A stretch of DNA of 64,000 nucleotides from contig OY540812.1 of the NCBI GenBank assembly GCA_961205875.1, positions 7,998,001 to 8,062,000 of the forward strand, written 5' to 3'. Under the pieces are notes generated by a model that had not been told where the DNA came from, did no database searches, and saw nothing but the letters and a program-made list of their open reading frames with translations. Each line of letters starts with the position of its first letter. Within the stretch, counting starts at the first letter, position 1. Below are positions 23,150 through 36,149 of the stretch, piece by piece. Made by a program: the position numbers and the translations under genes. Origin of the DNA: Sialis fuliginosa. Lineage: Eukaryota; Arthropoda; Insecta; Megaloptera; Sialidae.

Positions 23150-23477
23150 ACAATGAAATCATTCACACTATATAGGTATCGGTCAGATCTCGGTCCAATC
23201 ACGCTCCGATACAGCATCGAACTATAGAATACTTAATATTTTACTGGAGCGTGATTGAATCTGACTGATCACCGAGTAAAGCGAGATATAAACTTTTATT
23301 TATTTATTTATTTTTATGTTGTCTATTGAACTGTTAGTTCATTTAGACAGCTGTTGATTTAAACTTGCTCGATAATAAGATTTGATTGGACCGAGATCGG
23401 CTCGTTAATGTAAATATCATAGATTTTAAAGTGAAGCGAGATCGGACCGAGACCGGCTCGATAGTCTGGATCGACCC
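23150..23477. mobile_element. GGGTCGATCC-family element, longer and diverged copy
   Basis: Right end CGATAGTCTGGATCGACCC. The left part, AATGAAATCATTCACACTAT with CAGATCTCGGTCC, is the reverse complement of the interior of 30825-31061. Many GAGATCGG/CCGAGATC repeats are inside. The left boundary is uncertain. Confidence 0.65.
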
Positions 23478-23569
23478 TTATGATTCAATTTTAATAATTA
23501 CGAACAGTATATAAAATTATTTCTCACAGTACACAGACTGTCTACTTTATGTATGGTATGTGGAGTCAT

Positions 23570-23592
23570 CCCCTTTGTAAACTACAAAGGGG
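23570..23592. repeat. Short perfect hairpin
   Basis: CCCCTTTGTA-AAC-TACAAAGGGG: a 10-bp stem and 3-base loop, nested in weaker flanking symmetry (about 23555-23613). Confidence 0.6.
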
Positions 23593-25249
23593 ACATTCCG
23601 CAGAGACCATAAGTTTATTACAAGTCAATCAGTTATGTGTTTCGCACGCGCCCCTCATTTTCTGTTACATTGTACTGTTTACTTATGATTAATATGTATC
23701 TTCAAATAGATTGAGTGGTCATCCTGTATATTAAATTTTATTTTATTAAATTTTGAATTTAATTTATCTGGATGACTAACTTAACACAACTGTTAGTGTA
23801 GTTTAATTGATTCGTATTTAGTTTTGAGAATAAAATCAACGGTTTTGTGTAAATTAGAGTCTATGGGTTTAACTAGAGATACTCATAGCAAGAGTTCTGA
23901 CAGCTTGAATCGATTTCTGATTGATTATAGTAGCCAAAGTCTTACTCACATTATCAATCAATATTATTAAATATATGTACCTACTTCATATTATTATTAT
24001 TATGTTCAATATTAATTTTATTTTATTATGCTTGTTAAAAATAATGGGTACTTACATAAAATAATTTTGAATAAATCGCGTCATCGCCGGTAAAAATATA
24101 ATTTTTTAGTTCAGATATTATTATGTAACTATTAATATTAATTTGTATTTGTAAAAAACAGTTAAAACTAACGTTTTGCCAGATTTCTATTGAATTTGGA
24201 CTAATTAATCAATTTTTGACTGAAAATTGTCCCTTCCCTTAGAGACTAATATTTACTTCATTGACTTTCCTCCCGACTTTAAAATAAAAGTTATTTAAGT
24301 TATTACCATAAAATGATTTATATTTAAGTATACTTTTTTTAATTTACACCAATGACTAGTGATATTTAATCTTATAGAATTGTCGCGTAATACTTTCAAT
24401 TATAAAAAAAACATTTGTGGTCCACCAAAATTAATAACGTTTTTATAAAATTAACATTGAAACTGTGCATGCAGTTTTTATAAAGTTTATTGTTTAAATA
24501 AGAACGTTATTAATTAAGGAAGTCATTTTTTATAAAGAAAATTATGATTAAAAAATTATTGATTTAAATTAGTTTTTATAGATAGATATTTTTTATTTTA
24601 TTAAGCCTTATAAAATGGAATAACAGCGTAAAAAGAATATATTTGTGCTTCGTGTTTTTGCAGATTTAAGCAGCTCTATACTTTCATTTAACCCTCTAAT
24701 ACATTAATTTTTTTGAGACCCAATAGTTTCTGTGTACATACATTAATTTCACTATTTTTAATAAACTTTGCACTCAATTTTGTGGCCGAACTACTGAAGC
24801 TACAGTAACAAAACATCTCGTGTAGCCAAAATAATTCTCCTCAAGGTAGTGTTGTGCAATTAGAGGGGAAAAAATTGTGTGGCTGAAAAAACCGTCCGCC
24901 TTAAGGCAGATATGTGCATTAGAGGGTTAACTTAGCATCAGTTATTCTTTTCCATTTTTTTAGTTTTTATTTCGGTTATTGTTGATAATCTTAATTAAAA
25001 AAAACAACATAGACAATCAGAAATTTTATAATTTCATGAAACACTTGCGATATGTAATTTCTGCTTACACCTACTAGAACTATAACTTTTTCTATACAAT
25101 TTTGATTCTATTCAGAAAAACGAAATCAAATATTATATTGTTTAATTTCAAATCAATATTCCTTATCTATAAGACCATATATTATAGTAACACTAAACCA
25201 ATTAGCCCTTCCTGCTACTGCCCCAATATTATCTTTACCTTTGATCAGG

Positions 25250-25440
25250 TAAAAATCCCGTCGTGCCGATGTTAGCTGTCAATTTATTGAGTGTCACTGT
25301 GTCGCATTAGGGACGATAGATTTGCAGGTAGAGTCATTATTAAGGAATACCGGAAACAATTAACGTTTACAAATTACACTCGTACTCCCATGGTGGTCAA
25401 ATGTATCGAAGGGCCATAATAAATTTGCTAATGAAGTGTA
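25250..25440. promoter_or_regulatory. Candidate conserved non-coding element A
   Basis: A locally GC-richer, non-repetitive block with homeodomain-type strings: CAATTTATTG, CAATTAACG, GGCCATAATAAATT and CTAATGAAG. No ORF. Regulatory status is inferred from composition and motif density only. Confidence 0.3.
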
Positions 25441-26229
25441 AATGTGATTACATTTTTGAAAATTTTGTATGTAAGTGATTTTATTAGGTGATTTGTTTAC
25501 GTTTTGACAAGGTTTAATTATAATAGATAGATACAAATATTAAAAATAATTAACAATTTTACTAATAGCAACATACATGACTCCTTCAGAAGCCTACTGG
25601 ATATTTAAATTTTAATATCTTTACATTTGATTTTAGTTGATGATAAAAATGCAGTTTTTCTTGGTTGGATTGCTTCTTTTCCAACAGTTCAGTGGTGTTA
25701 GTTAATCATATATTTGTGAAGTTGATTTTATTTTTTTGTAGGGTTATTTCACACGGGTTATAAAATGGATTGGGAGTTTTTAGGTACTTATTACAAAACT
25801 GAGATTTCAGGGGTACTTTATGGATGTTTTTTTAGTATTAATGGTTACTATTTACAGTAATGAAATTATTTAAAGGGCTTATATAAGCTCGACTTGTAAA
25901 AAAGCAAGTGAAAATGCAACATGTTTCATCCAAGTTAGTTTACATTTGTTGTTTAAATATTTGGTTTATTTATTGTGTTCATACATATATAGTTGTTTTA
26001 AACATATTTTTTGGATAATAATATAAATATTTTGTAATTATTTATAACTTCTACAATTAAATAGATATAAATAGAAATTTTCAACTAGTTACAAAACAGG
26101 AAATCACTTTTCACTGTTCCCATTCAACCATGTTGAAAACTAAAAACGCAGTAAACTGTATCAACTCTAGCGAACTCACAAACATATAATAAGTGGAATT
26201 AAGAAGTTGATCTATGTATAGATGAGACA

Positions 26230-26415
26230 TGTATAGTTGTGGGAGCAAACTGGATGTGACGTGGTCAAGACAGTCCATTTAATCCCCGGGAAAGTTACAG
26301 TCGATGTGCGCGGCGGCCGGCTCCGTGCTGATGGAGCGTGTAATCGGCTGTCGAACGTTGTTGCTCCTATAATATGTCACGGCGATCAGCCACCACATCC
26401 AGCCCGACAAATTGC
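26230..26415. promoter_or_regulatory. Candidate conserved non-coding element B
   Basis: GC-rich island (GTGCGCGGCGGCCGGCTCCG) in very AT-rich DNA. A 63-codon ORF crosses it but has no recognisable domain. It could be an enhancer or an unrecognised exon. Confidence 0.3.
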
Positions 26416-26595
26416 TTATAACTTATAAATAATTGCCTGTGTTAATTAATGAGCGTTTTTAAATGTGTCAAATGTAAATATGTTCATATTATATATTTTG
26501 GTATTGATGAATATGGAACAGTATTTTAAGTTATCAGTTTGTTATTGTGATGACTACCCTTATTCTTAAATGAAATAGAGTATAGTATATACTAA

Positions 26596-26780
26596 TGCCC
26601 GGTTTTATAATGAAATATAATATAATATGTTAGCTAAAAAGACCTTTGAACGGGGTATCAATATATGACAATTCTGTATCATATATTAAAGTGTAGCGCA
26701 TGCACAGTATATAAAAACAATGGTATTAAAACAGTGGTAATATGTATGAAAAATATTTTGTAGAATCAGAGTTATTAATT
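26596..26780. repeat. Degraded TGCCCGG-family MITE
   Basis: TAATGCCCGGTTTTATAATG resembles the TIR of 19626-19859, and an internal AAAACAGTGGTAATA matches its spacer. Just upstream, TTCTTAAATGAAATAGAGTA (26567-26586) matches the TIR of the unrelated inverted repeat at 56143-56250, so two families abut here. Confidence 0.5.
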
Positions 26781-29717
26781 GTGTTAGTAAATTAAAATAC
26801 CACTGTTCAAAATTCCAAAATAAATATGAATGAATTAAACTCTATTTTCTGGAATGACACATAATTCTTCTATGCTCCTATATTTTCAGTTTTTTTCCAT
26901 GAATTAATTACAAAGATACAGGCGTGAAAATCATCTCTTCAAAATTTGCATAGTTTCTACCATTTTCGCGGGTAAATAATAATTTTAAAATCATTAATAC
27001 GTATATATGTATATTTTAATATTTTACTATAGAAAAATATTTTTTAGTGACGCAGTTTTTTAAATTTAATCAAAGGATGGTTTTTCGAAATCGTTCATAT
27101 TTTCCTCAAAATAGGAAGGTAATTTTTTTACGAAAAAACAGACAAAAGAGCTTTACTAATAGGATTTCCATTATGACAGAATCCTCCAAAATGTAAGATA
27201 TATTTTTTGTACATAATAATATTCGGTGGGTTGATTTTCATGAAAAATATATTATATCACGTTGGATCGATCATATGTCTAATTTTTACATCAGGGAGTT
27301 GAAATACATTTGGAACAAACACCACTGATATATGTCAAGGGTGGCCAAATAAATTTGTAATGCGATCTATTTTTGTTTTCAAAATTTTAAGCGATCTACC
27401 GTCCTCTTAAAAATTTATTGCATATTGCAAAAAATGCTATCTAGAATTTCTATTTAAAATCCGTCAAACTCCTTAACACGTTTGATATATACCATTCAGG
27501 AAATAAAACTACTAATACTTGAAAACAAAAGTTAAATAGGAGAATAAAAAAATATACCTATATAATATATAGGTATACATATAATATAAAAAAAATTCTT
27601 CTTCTTGGCTTCTAATCACAATAAAATTGATGTTTTATTACTCGAACTGAATTAAAAATATGCTATTTTCAAACCTATCAAATAAACTAATAAAAGTAAT
27701 AAATACTTCCATATTATCTACAACACAAAACAATATTTGTTTAATGTATTAGTTGCAATTTGTCAGTAAGATATTATGTAACAAAACGTTTTTGCAACTT
27801 GATCTGTCTATGTATATGAATTGAGATACATATCATAGAGTCAATTGACACATTACCATTCGCGTCATAAAGAGGGAGTAAAAAAAGAGAGGGGAGGTAT
27901 GCGACAACAATCACATTATATGTTTATTTTCCTGGGATTGAAATACAATACTCGTGAGCAAGTGCAATTGAGATGTATCTCACCCCCAAAACCCACCCCC
28001 TATAGCCTTTGTCACGCCACGCCAATTATTTTCTAGTTAATTTATTTTGCAAAAATCCAGAACAGGGGTGAATACTATATGTGATTAATGAATACGATGC
28101 AGAAGCATTATTTTCATTTTTTTAACTGTTACATCAATGATTCTGCAAATGCTCGTATATTTGTATGACTTATTGTTTTTTCTGCAATAAATTATAAAAT
28201 GAAAAGTTTGAACCCAGTGTTGGTCAAAATGTGGTGAGTGTAATTTATTTTATTTATATAGTAATAGACGGGAAATTATTTAAAACTTAAAAAAAGTAAG
28301 GTTTAAAACTTTTTTTTTGTAAATTAAAAAAAAAGACTCAAATTTCTATTTTTTATTGGGTCCACGATTCAAACACGAAAATGTGGCTTTCCGCGAAAAA
28401 TAGATTCGATCTACGTAGAGATCTGAAGAGATTGCTGTCGATTTACATATTGAGACAGATCTACACATATTTACGCATCTGGGGTGCTAGGAATTTTCGT
28501 TTTTTTTTTTAATATTATGAGAATTAGGATCATAATAATATAAAATAATAATATAAAAAATATTAAATATCATAAAACAATAATTATATTATTTACAATA
28601 TTTTTCTACTGTTAATTTTTTTTAAATTTAATTTTTATTTTTAAGATATATTCTGATATACAGTGATAATTATCATTTTACACCCTAGATTTATATGTAT
28701 GGAATATGTTTGAAATGATAGGAAAACCTAACCTTCACTTACGACTTTCAACTGAAATATCCTGTCGGTACCTAATAAAAAGAAATATCATTATAGTATT
28801 AAATTATACAGTTTTAATGTTACGAGGAATATTTTATTACTGCAATTACATTTATTTTTAAAACAATAGGTCATAGCGAAAATAAACTACACTCCGAAAA
28901 GATGTAGCCAATCAGTGAACGTTTTAGAACAATAATCTGTCGGTTTTGTGCACAGGAAACGTGAGATTTTCAAATGTCATTTCAAAATGAAATTATAGGG
29001 TAATTTATACACTTTGAGCCATTGTACGTGCGTAGTTTGGTACTCCATTGTATAGGTGCGGTATATAATACAATAGTTGGCAATTAATTAAGAAGGTGCA
29101 TATTTATGGTAATTTTTGGTATTTTATTACGAATCATTTATATATGTTAAAGAATATAATTAAATTGTAATTTATTCGTTCTAAACAGAAATTTTGGGAT
29201 TTGTTCTTAATATAACTGTACAATTTAGTACATATGCCTACCTATAGTGGAAGGTATAAAAGAAGATACGATTTTTTTTACCATATTTTAATTTCGATAA
29301 GTACTTATAGAAAACTTTTATGAAATTATTTGGAAAAAGTTTAATTTAGTGTAATCGATTATTTTTTATTGTTAAAATAAAAATTATAAAAGTAAAATCA
29401 ACAGTTCAAATATTTAGCAATAGACTAAGTTTCCTCCGCGGCTTCACTAACGTGTATATTAAAACCGAAGAATTCCCGCGTGATCAGTTTTTTAAACATG
29501 TAGATGTTGAATCTCATCTCTCTTTACCGCACCAAGTTTGTTTTGTTATTGTGTAACAACGAAAATCCCATTTAAATCCGAACAGTAGTAATTTATTATT
29601 CTTACGTAAGCTAGTGGGATAATATATAACCTGAAATAGGTCTAGGGTTTTAGGTTTTTTTAACAGAGAAAGTCCCATCAAAATTGGTAGTGGCAAAATT
29701 TCTTAAAGCTATCAACA

Positions 29718-29980
29718 TACACGGAAAAAATATAGTAAGAATTATAGTTTTTCCTGTCTATCCCGGATAGTAAGTGAAAACATACATATAATATTTTACT
29801 CTCTGAAATTGCAATAATATAATTTTAGACTATAATAATGTAATATATGTAATACTCAACATTAATTAATGGATAAACTGCAAACATTAAAGCCTACAAT
29901 TATATTATTACAGTTTCAGACTTACTATCCGAGATAGACAGAAAAAACTGTAATTTTTACAGTATATTTTCTTCCGTGTA
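29718..29980. mobile_element. 263-bp MITE with about 60-bp imperfect TIRs, TA-flanked
   Basis: Left end TACACGGAAAAAATATAGTA and TATCCCGGATAGTAAGT; right end ACTTACTATCCGAGATA and TCTTCCGTGTA. The terminal TA and long TIR fit a Tc1/mariner-type MITE, which is a guess. Confidence 0.8.
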
Positions 29981-30239
29981 AAATCAAAAACTTCAAAATA
30001 TTTATATTTTACAAATAAAGACTGTAAATTTATGTATTAGCATGATGATAATAAATACATAATTTTTACTGTACCTACTTATGCATTTTTTTATAAAAAA
30101 ATCTATCTATAAAAAACGCAAAAAATTTAACAATCGTTACCTCAATTGATACAGTGAATAATAACAATTGGATTGCAACAATATTACATAAGTATGAGTA
30201 TTATGTATGTGAATGTGCGTATTTGATATTTACAAGAAA

Positions 30240-30450
30240 ATCGCAACCGCCGCTCGTACGAAATAGTGACAGTATTTCACAGCGGATTGACTAAATAAAC
30301 GGTGTTGAAGCGTTGCGAGTTGTGATCACCATCTTGCGGTTTCTCTGTTTCCTGTTTCACAAACAATACTGAAACGTTGAAGCCGTGCTAGACACATCTA
30401 AAGACATAATCGTTAGTTACGTTTTGTTTTCGTCAGTCGATATCATTTCT
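30240..30450. promoter_or_regulatory. Candidate regulatory or promoter-like block C
   Basis: GC-richer, non-repetitive DNA (CGCAACCGCCGCTCGTACG) with a TCAGTC initiator-like string near 30434. No ORF follows that I can call a gene. It could be an enhancer or a non-coding first exon. Confidence 0.25.
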
Positions 30451-30824
30451 AGGTATTTTGTTCCAAGCATAAAACAAGTTTATGACCGTTTTAATGTCGT
30501 CATTTTACTAAGTGGATATTAAAGATCTGTGTCTATACATTTTTATGGGCAAAACCTATTTTAACATCACAGCTAACGAATTTGTCGACAAAGCTGTAGT
30601 GTTTAAACAGTAATTTGTACAACTGTATTCTTAACAGAAGTTCGTTTTTTGGTATCACTGTTATGGGGTTTTCTAATTTTTTTTTCGTCTTGGGTATAAG
30701 TTAGTGGTTTGCTGAAGAATTTCAAAAAATTTCGTTTAAATTATTTATAAGTCAGTACATCATATTTAATGATAATTTTCAAGCAATGAAATTGTTTGTT
30801 GTAATTTAAATCGAAACGTTTTTG

Positions 30825-31061
30825 GGGTCGATCCAGACTATCGATCCATTAACGAGCCGGTCTAGGTCCGGTCTCTGTACAATCCATGCCAGATTCGATC
30901 ACACTCCAGTAAAATATTCTTTGCACTATGCTGTATCGAAGCGAGATTGGATCGAGACCTGACCTATACCTATAGTGTGAATGATTTCATTGTTTATTGT
31001 TTATTTATATTTGATTGGAGCGAGACCGAACTGAGACCGATTCGATAGTCCGGATCGACCC
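30825..31061. mobile_element. 237-bp MITE, GGGTCGATCC family
   Basis: Left end GGGTCGATCCAGACTATCGA; the right end is its reverse complement with one mismatch (19/20). The interior carries GAGACCGA-type repeats. A longer relative is at 23150-23477. Confidence 0.85.
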
Positions 31062-31246
31062 TTAATGTTAAATTTATTGATTTTATTTTGACTATATATT
31101 TGTTCACAGGTGGTGATTTCAGGACTGAATGGAGAACGGAGCTTCTTATAATCTTTTTTTAGTTATTTATAAAATACCTTAACGCCGTAAATAAAAAAGA
31201 AAATATCAGTTCAAAATACCTTTAAAAAAATTAACTCATATATATT

Positions 31247-31264
31247 TCACCCCCCCCCCCCCCA
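31247..31264. repeat. Poly-C run beside a solo hAT-like end
   Basis: About 16 C residues, followed by A/T-rich sequence and TACGCCACTGA, which reads like the far end of a CAGAGGCGTA-type hAT remnant. Run length may be unreliable in the assembly. Confidence 0.6.
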
Positions 31265-31729
31265 AATTTTTTTCTTACTACGCCACTGATAAAATCCTAT
31301 GAAAATTAGCTTAACTTTTTATGCTATTGTATTTAAGGTTTATGGGATGGAGAGTTAAATCTTATTTTATTATAAACGGGACTATATTAGCTATTTATTG
31401 TCGTTTTTTTTATTGTTATTTGATAATTGGTTCAGAAGATATAAGCATACCTTTTAATAGCCCTGAAGAGGACATAGTATTACGTATTTTTTTTTTATTT
31501 GCAATTGAAATATTTCTATTTAACTCTCGCTAGTATATCATTTTTTTACAGATACCAAATGTATAATAATATGTATTTGATTATAGATTATCGAAGTATA
31601 TATGTATATTGTTTCTAATCAGTGTCTGATCCATAGACAACATAACATAATTGATGACCTAATATGCAGTTACTCCTCTGTAATCCCATTTGAGACGATG
31701 TTGATCTAGTAGAGGTAATGAATATATTT

Positions 31730-31995
31730 GATGCATTATTTGCCAGCCCTGCATTAGAGCGATGCAAGCGCACGTAATTGTTCCATATGTGCTCGCACAC
31801 CGCAGTCAGACAATGGTGCGCGATATCTGTTTACTGCCGATGGTTTATTGCGCGCAGACACTCATATTAGATTATATTTTAATCAGCGGCAATAACAAGT
31901 CAATATAACGAGGGAGAGGGTGGTCGGCTAGGTTAAGGGTAGTTAATCATCCCCTTGACGCTAACTGTTTAATCTGATTGTTGTTGGTGATCTCA
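31730..31995. promoter_or_regulatory. Candidate conserved non-coding element D
   Basis: Non-repetitive, GC-richer block with dense factor-like motifs: CGTAATTG, E-box CATATG, ACAATGG (Sox-like), GTTTATTGCGC (Abd-B/Cdx-like) and TTAATCA. The overlapping ORF on the minus strand has no recognisable domain. It lies 7 kb beyond the 3' end of C15. Confidence 0.35.
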
Positions 31996-32330
31996 CACTG
32001 CTTTGTATGCTGTGTCTGTATACGGGCGTGTATTTATGTGTGTGTAAGTGGGATTTAATGTTTCGCTACAGATGAATAAAATGTATGTTATACATATTAT
32101 GAAAAAAAACATTTTTTATCCAACGAAGAAATATTCCAATCTAATGATAACTATATATATTCTTAATTTTATTTGAAACTATACATGACACTAATATAGT
32201 ACTTTTACGTCGGTATGAAATTGGGGGTAATTTTGGGAGCACGGATGGAAGGAAAATAATATTATGTTACACTTTAAAAGCTTACATATCTCTCTGGAAG
32301 TTATAATATAATCGCATATAGCAATAAATA

Positions 32331-32498
32331 AAACATCTGCCAAGTAAATGCACAGTGCTTCCTCGTGCTAAATTCACCAAAGGTAGTTAATTATTCAAGA
32401 ATTGTGTTTATATAAATTGTCTGGAATTGGTTAACCATTTAATTTTTATACAATTTTACTAAAAAATATTAGTTCGAAATTTTTCTAAAAACGCACCT
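32331..32498 (+). repeat. Dispersed repeat family 3, copy 1
   Basis: Matches the reverse complement of 43730-43917: AACATCTGCCAAGTAAAT, ACAGTGCTTCCTC, GGTTAACCATTTAATTTTTA, AATATTAGTTCGAAATTTTT and ACGCACCT in order. Confidence 0.8.
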
Positions 32499-32560
32499 GA
32501 ATATTTTTTCATATATTTTTAATTTTTTGACAATTTCAATCTAAATCTAAATTTTTGCAA

Positions 32561-32620
32561 ATGTCAAAATGACATTTAAAACGCCAAAATGACATTTAAA
32601 ACGTCAAAATGACATTTAAT
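32561..32620. repeat. Tandem repeat, three 20-bp units
   Basis: Units of the form (A)NGTCAAAATGACATTTAAA, 60 bp in total, with 1-3 differences. Each unit is itself partly palindromic (TGTCA-AAA-TGACA). Confidence 0.85.
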
Positions 32621-32956
32621 ATATCCAATCAAATATCAATTTAGAAAAACAAAACACGAATTTTTAAAATTAATTGAGATAAATCTTTGTAAGGGAATAT
32701 TTTACAACAAACGTTGTAGACCCATATTATAGGAAATTTAATGCTTTACAAAAAATATTCTATAAAATTTTCACGTCGTTCTTGAGATATCTTGAAAAAA
32801 TAAATATTTTGGGGTGTCACCCCTCCCCTTTACACACGATTTTGATGAGTTTGAAATGGTACCGTCCTCAAAATTTTGTACAATATATGTAATTCTACGT
32901 TATAGTTATTATTTGTGGCAAAGTTGCTACTGTGCCCCTAGTTTTTATATTCACTA

Positions 32957-33096
32957 CTATGGTCCTCACAAGACAGAGGAGACAGACAGGGCTTTTTGGT
33001 CGTTGTCAGAAAAATTTCTTAGGTTATTTACAATTAGCAGGAGATGTTTGCTGAAAATCCTAGTCCGGGGGCCCGCGATAGGATGTGGGGACCATG
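32957..33096. mobile_element. 140-bp element with TATGGTCCTCACA-type TIRs
   Basis: Left TATGGTCCTCACA, right TGTGGGGACCATG (11/13 complementary). The internal GACAGGGCT is shared with 21972-22030. Confidence 0.6.
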
Positions 33097-36094
33097 CCTA
33101 CTATACATATTTTTTTAGTTTACGAAAATATCTAATAATGTATATCATACCAGCAGTTTCCAAATTTTTCAGATAAATCCATTATAATTTAAAATTGAGA
33201 TGATTTTTTTATCAAGCCGATATAGGTAAGACAGAATTAAGGTACTGAAAATATTAAATAATAAATAAATAATTAAATAAATCATGAATGAACGACTATG
33301 TCCAAAATGGTGTCAATAGTTTGGTTTGTATTTAGAATAAAATGTTCTTATTACAGCCCTGTGTGTATTGTATATATATATTATGTATGTAGTGTTTGTA
33401 CAATATAAAATAAATTCCCTGTAACCGTTGTTATACATGAAATGAACTTATATATGTATGAAGCTACTGGAAATAAAAGTGAAGATAATCGCCATAAAGT
33501 ATGAATCTTATTAGATTATTTTTGTTTTCATTTTCTGAAAGAGAATTCTTCGCTATCTATATTTTTCCGTTATTTCTGTATTTTATTATCTCGCGTATTA
33601 GCTCTTTTTCATAATCGTGTTAAAGCTTTTTGTTTTAGTTTCAGTAATTTATCTATTCATTTGTAGTAATTTTATTTGTACATTCTTTGAAATTATGGGT
33701 TTGAAAAAAATGTTAATTAGTTAAAGCTTCTTAAATGTTATACCGGTTATGAATTATATTAATAATAGTTTTAGAAGAAAGAAAATATAATAAAAATGTC
33801 GTTACTTTAATTGATAAATTATAAAAAAAATACGTTTGAGACTAAAACAAATATTCTAAACCAAAACCAAAACCAAAATCTGAAAAAACGTGTTTTTCGT
33901 GGACTTGAACCCCAAATGGAACCATATTATACTTCAAAGTCAGTAAAACCTGAAGTAAACTTCAATTTGTCGTAGGTTCGGGCCTATTTATATTTAATAT
34001 AAAAATATGAATAAAAAACTCATTTTCCAAAAAATGCCAGAAGTCATTGTCAGATTACTCAATGTTAGTGCTTTTAATTTTTGAAGAGTGACTTCTAATA
34101 CATTTTTTTAAATTTGTACGCTTCATCAATGTAAGACGAGTTTCACGATAACATTATACTTTTGAAATTAATATGCATATTACAAATGATTTTACATTTT
34201 GTGAAATTATTATTATTTTTTTGATCTTATTGATAGTTGTTTGGGATTATTATTATTCTTCATGTGTGTACTATACATACCTACAATAATAGTTTTAAAA
34301 GTTCCCAGAAATTTAAATAAAATTACAAAATATAAAAAAAATCCAGGAAATTTTTATATTAAATTATTATTCTAAATGTAACCTAGAAAATGTTAGATGC
34401 TTACACTGAAATAGTTGTAAAATGTTGAATTTAAACAAGAATCTGGATCGAAATTATATATTTAATCAGAATCACACTCGAACCATAGATAAATTTAGCT
34501 TTCAAGTTAGTTTAATTTGTATTTGAAATCAATGTACGATTAAAAATAATTATCCAATTTAGGAATATTACAAAAATGATAGATACTTCGTAACAGTGTT
34601 TATATAATTTATATACTCACCTTGCGCCGACCCTGGTTTATAAAAATTAATTTAAAATAGTCAATTAGATTTCTATTCGGCCTTTTTATTTCTGACATTG
34701 TGAAATTGAAATAATTATATTTAATAATTTTTTGTGACTACTTACCTGTTATTATTTACACCTATTTACTTTTTTGATAACTATCAATTAAAATTAATTT
34801 ACCTGCTGTTTTCGTCACTATTATTGCTCCATAGTTTTTAAAAATTTCTCTTAATTATATCTTGTAATTCATATACTGTGATATTTTATACAATGGTGTC
34901 TATTGTTTTCTATCATGGCGGAAATCGTTGAATTAAGGAATTAACTTGAAAATGTTAGCTTGTAATTAGTGATGTAATGGTAAAATAAAACAATAAAATT
35001 TCGATAGATATTTTTCAGATGCCGCGAATTTTTTTTTTGTAAATGATACAAAAACTAACAGTACAAACAAATATTTTTTTTTAAATTATTATACTTTAAT
35101 GAAATATCTGTCATTTTAAAGATAATTTATCGAACGTTAAGATTTATAATTAAATGTAAAGATTTTTTAAATGAAAATGGAAAAGTTAAAAAAATCGATT
35201 TTTTTCAATTATCTTAACAAAAAACATTTTTTAAGGCATCAAGAGTTTTTACTTCACGACGAGATATAAATATTATGGAATACCTACATGTTTGCGAAAA
35301 ATCAATAAAAAACCTTCAAAATAAAATTTGTGACACGCATCTTATAGAGGAGATTTTGTTCTACAATTTTTATAAAAATATTTTTTTACGTAAAAGCAGC
35401 CGTTAGGAAATATTTAAGATTAAAAATCTTGTTTGAGCGATTTTTTGCTACGTTCTCTTTTGCTTTGAACATCGATTGCGAGAATAGACTGAGAATTAGC
35501 CGAATGACCGATAAGACATTTTTTTACGTAGAATTTAATGAAGAATAATTTATTTAGATTATCTTTTTTCCTCCGAATGACGATTCGGATGAAAAATTCG
35601 AAAAACTGGAATAAACTCCACTCCGGACTCTTATTCATAACCCTACTGAGAGTTCGTAGACAAAGTATGAACACTTCAAGAATTTTTTCCTCTATATTGC
35701 TATTTTTAATCATATAAGCGTGGGCTATAGGTAATGTGAAATAAAATAATAGATCATATTCATATCTAGCTTTTATTGCTATATTTCATTCATGTAATAT
35801 ACAATTGTGTTATAAGTTTACATTAAAACTACAGTATTTTTAACGAAATATCTACACATTTATACAAAAATTCAGTATTCATATATATTTTGTTTCAATC
35901 ATATTTATTATTTCCAATGAATTTTTGTGGAAATTAAAATGAAGGGTGAAAAATATTAAAATTAAACAGCAAATTTAGCGCTAACAGGGATGAAATACCG
36001 TGCAAAAACATTTAAAATTAAATTAATTTTAAACATACACAATATGAATACTGTTGAAACATATTATTAAATAGTATGCAACAATAATGTGTGA

Positions 36095-36149
36095 ATCGGA
36101 TTAAATTGGGGATTAAATTTTACATCGCCCCAATTCGATCTAATCCGAT
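36095..36149. repeat. Inverted repeat
   Basis: ATCGGATTAAATTGGGG is mirrored by CCCCAATTCGATCTAATCCGAT with a small insertion in one arm; the spacer is about 17 bases. Confidence 0.7.

Noticed and set aside
32814-33176. 120-codon ORF on +
   Set aside because: It runs through an inverted-repeat transposon (32957-33096) and has no domain.
33895-33990. tRNA-like strings (GGACTTGAACCCC and GTAGGTTCGGGCC)
   Set aside because: Strings are on different strands or too far from a matching A box, and no cloverleaf can be folded from them.
35420-35713. 97-codon ORF on -
   Set aside because: Lys/Phe/Ile-rich, no recognisable domain or start context, no exon support.
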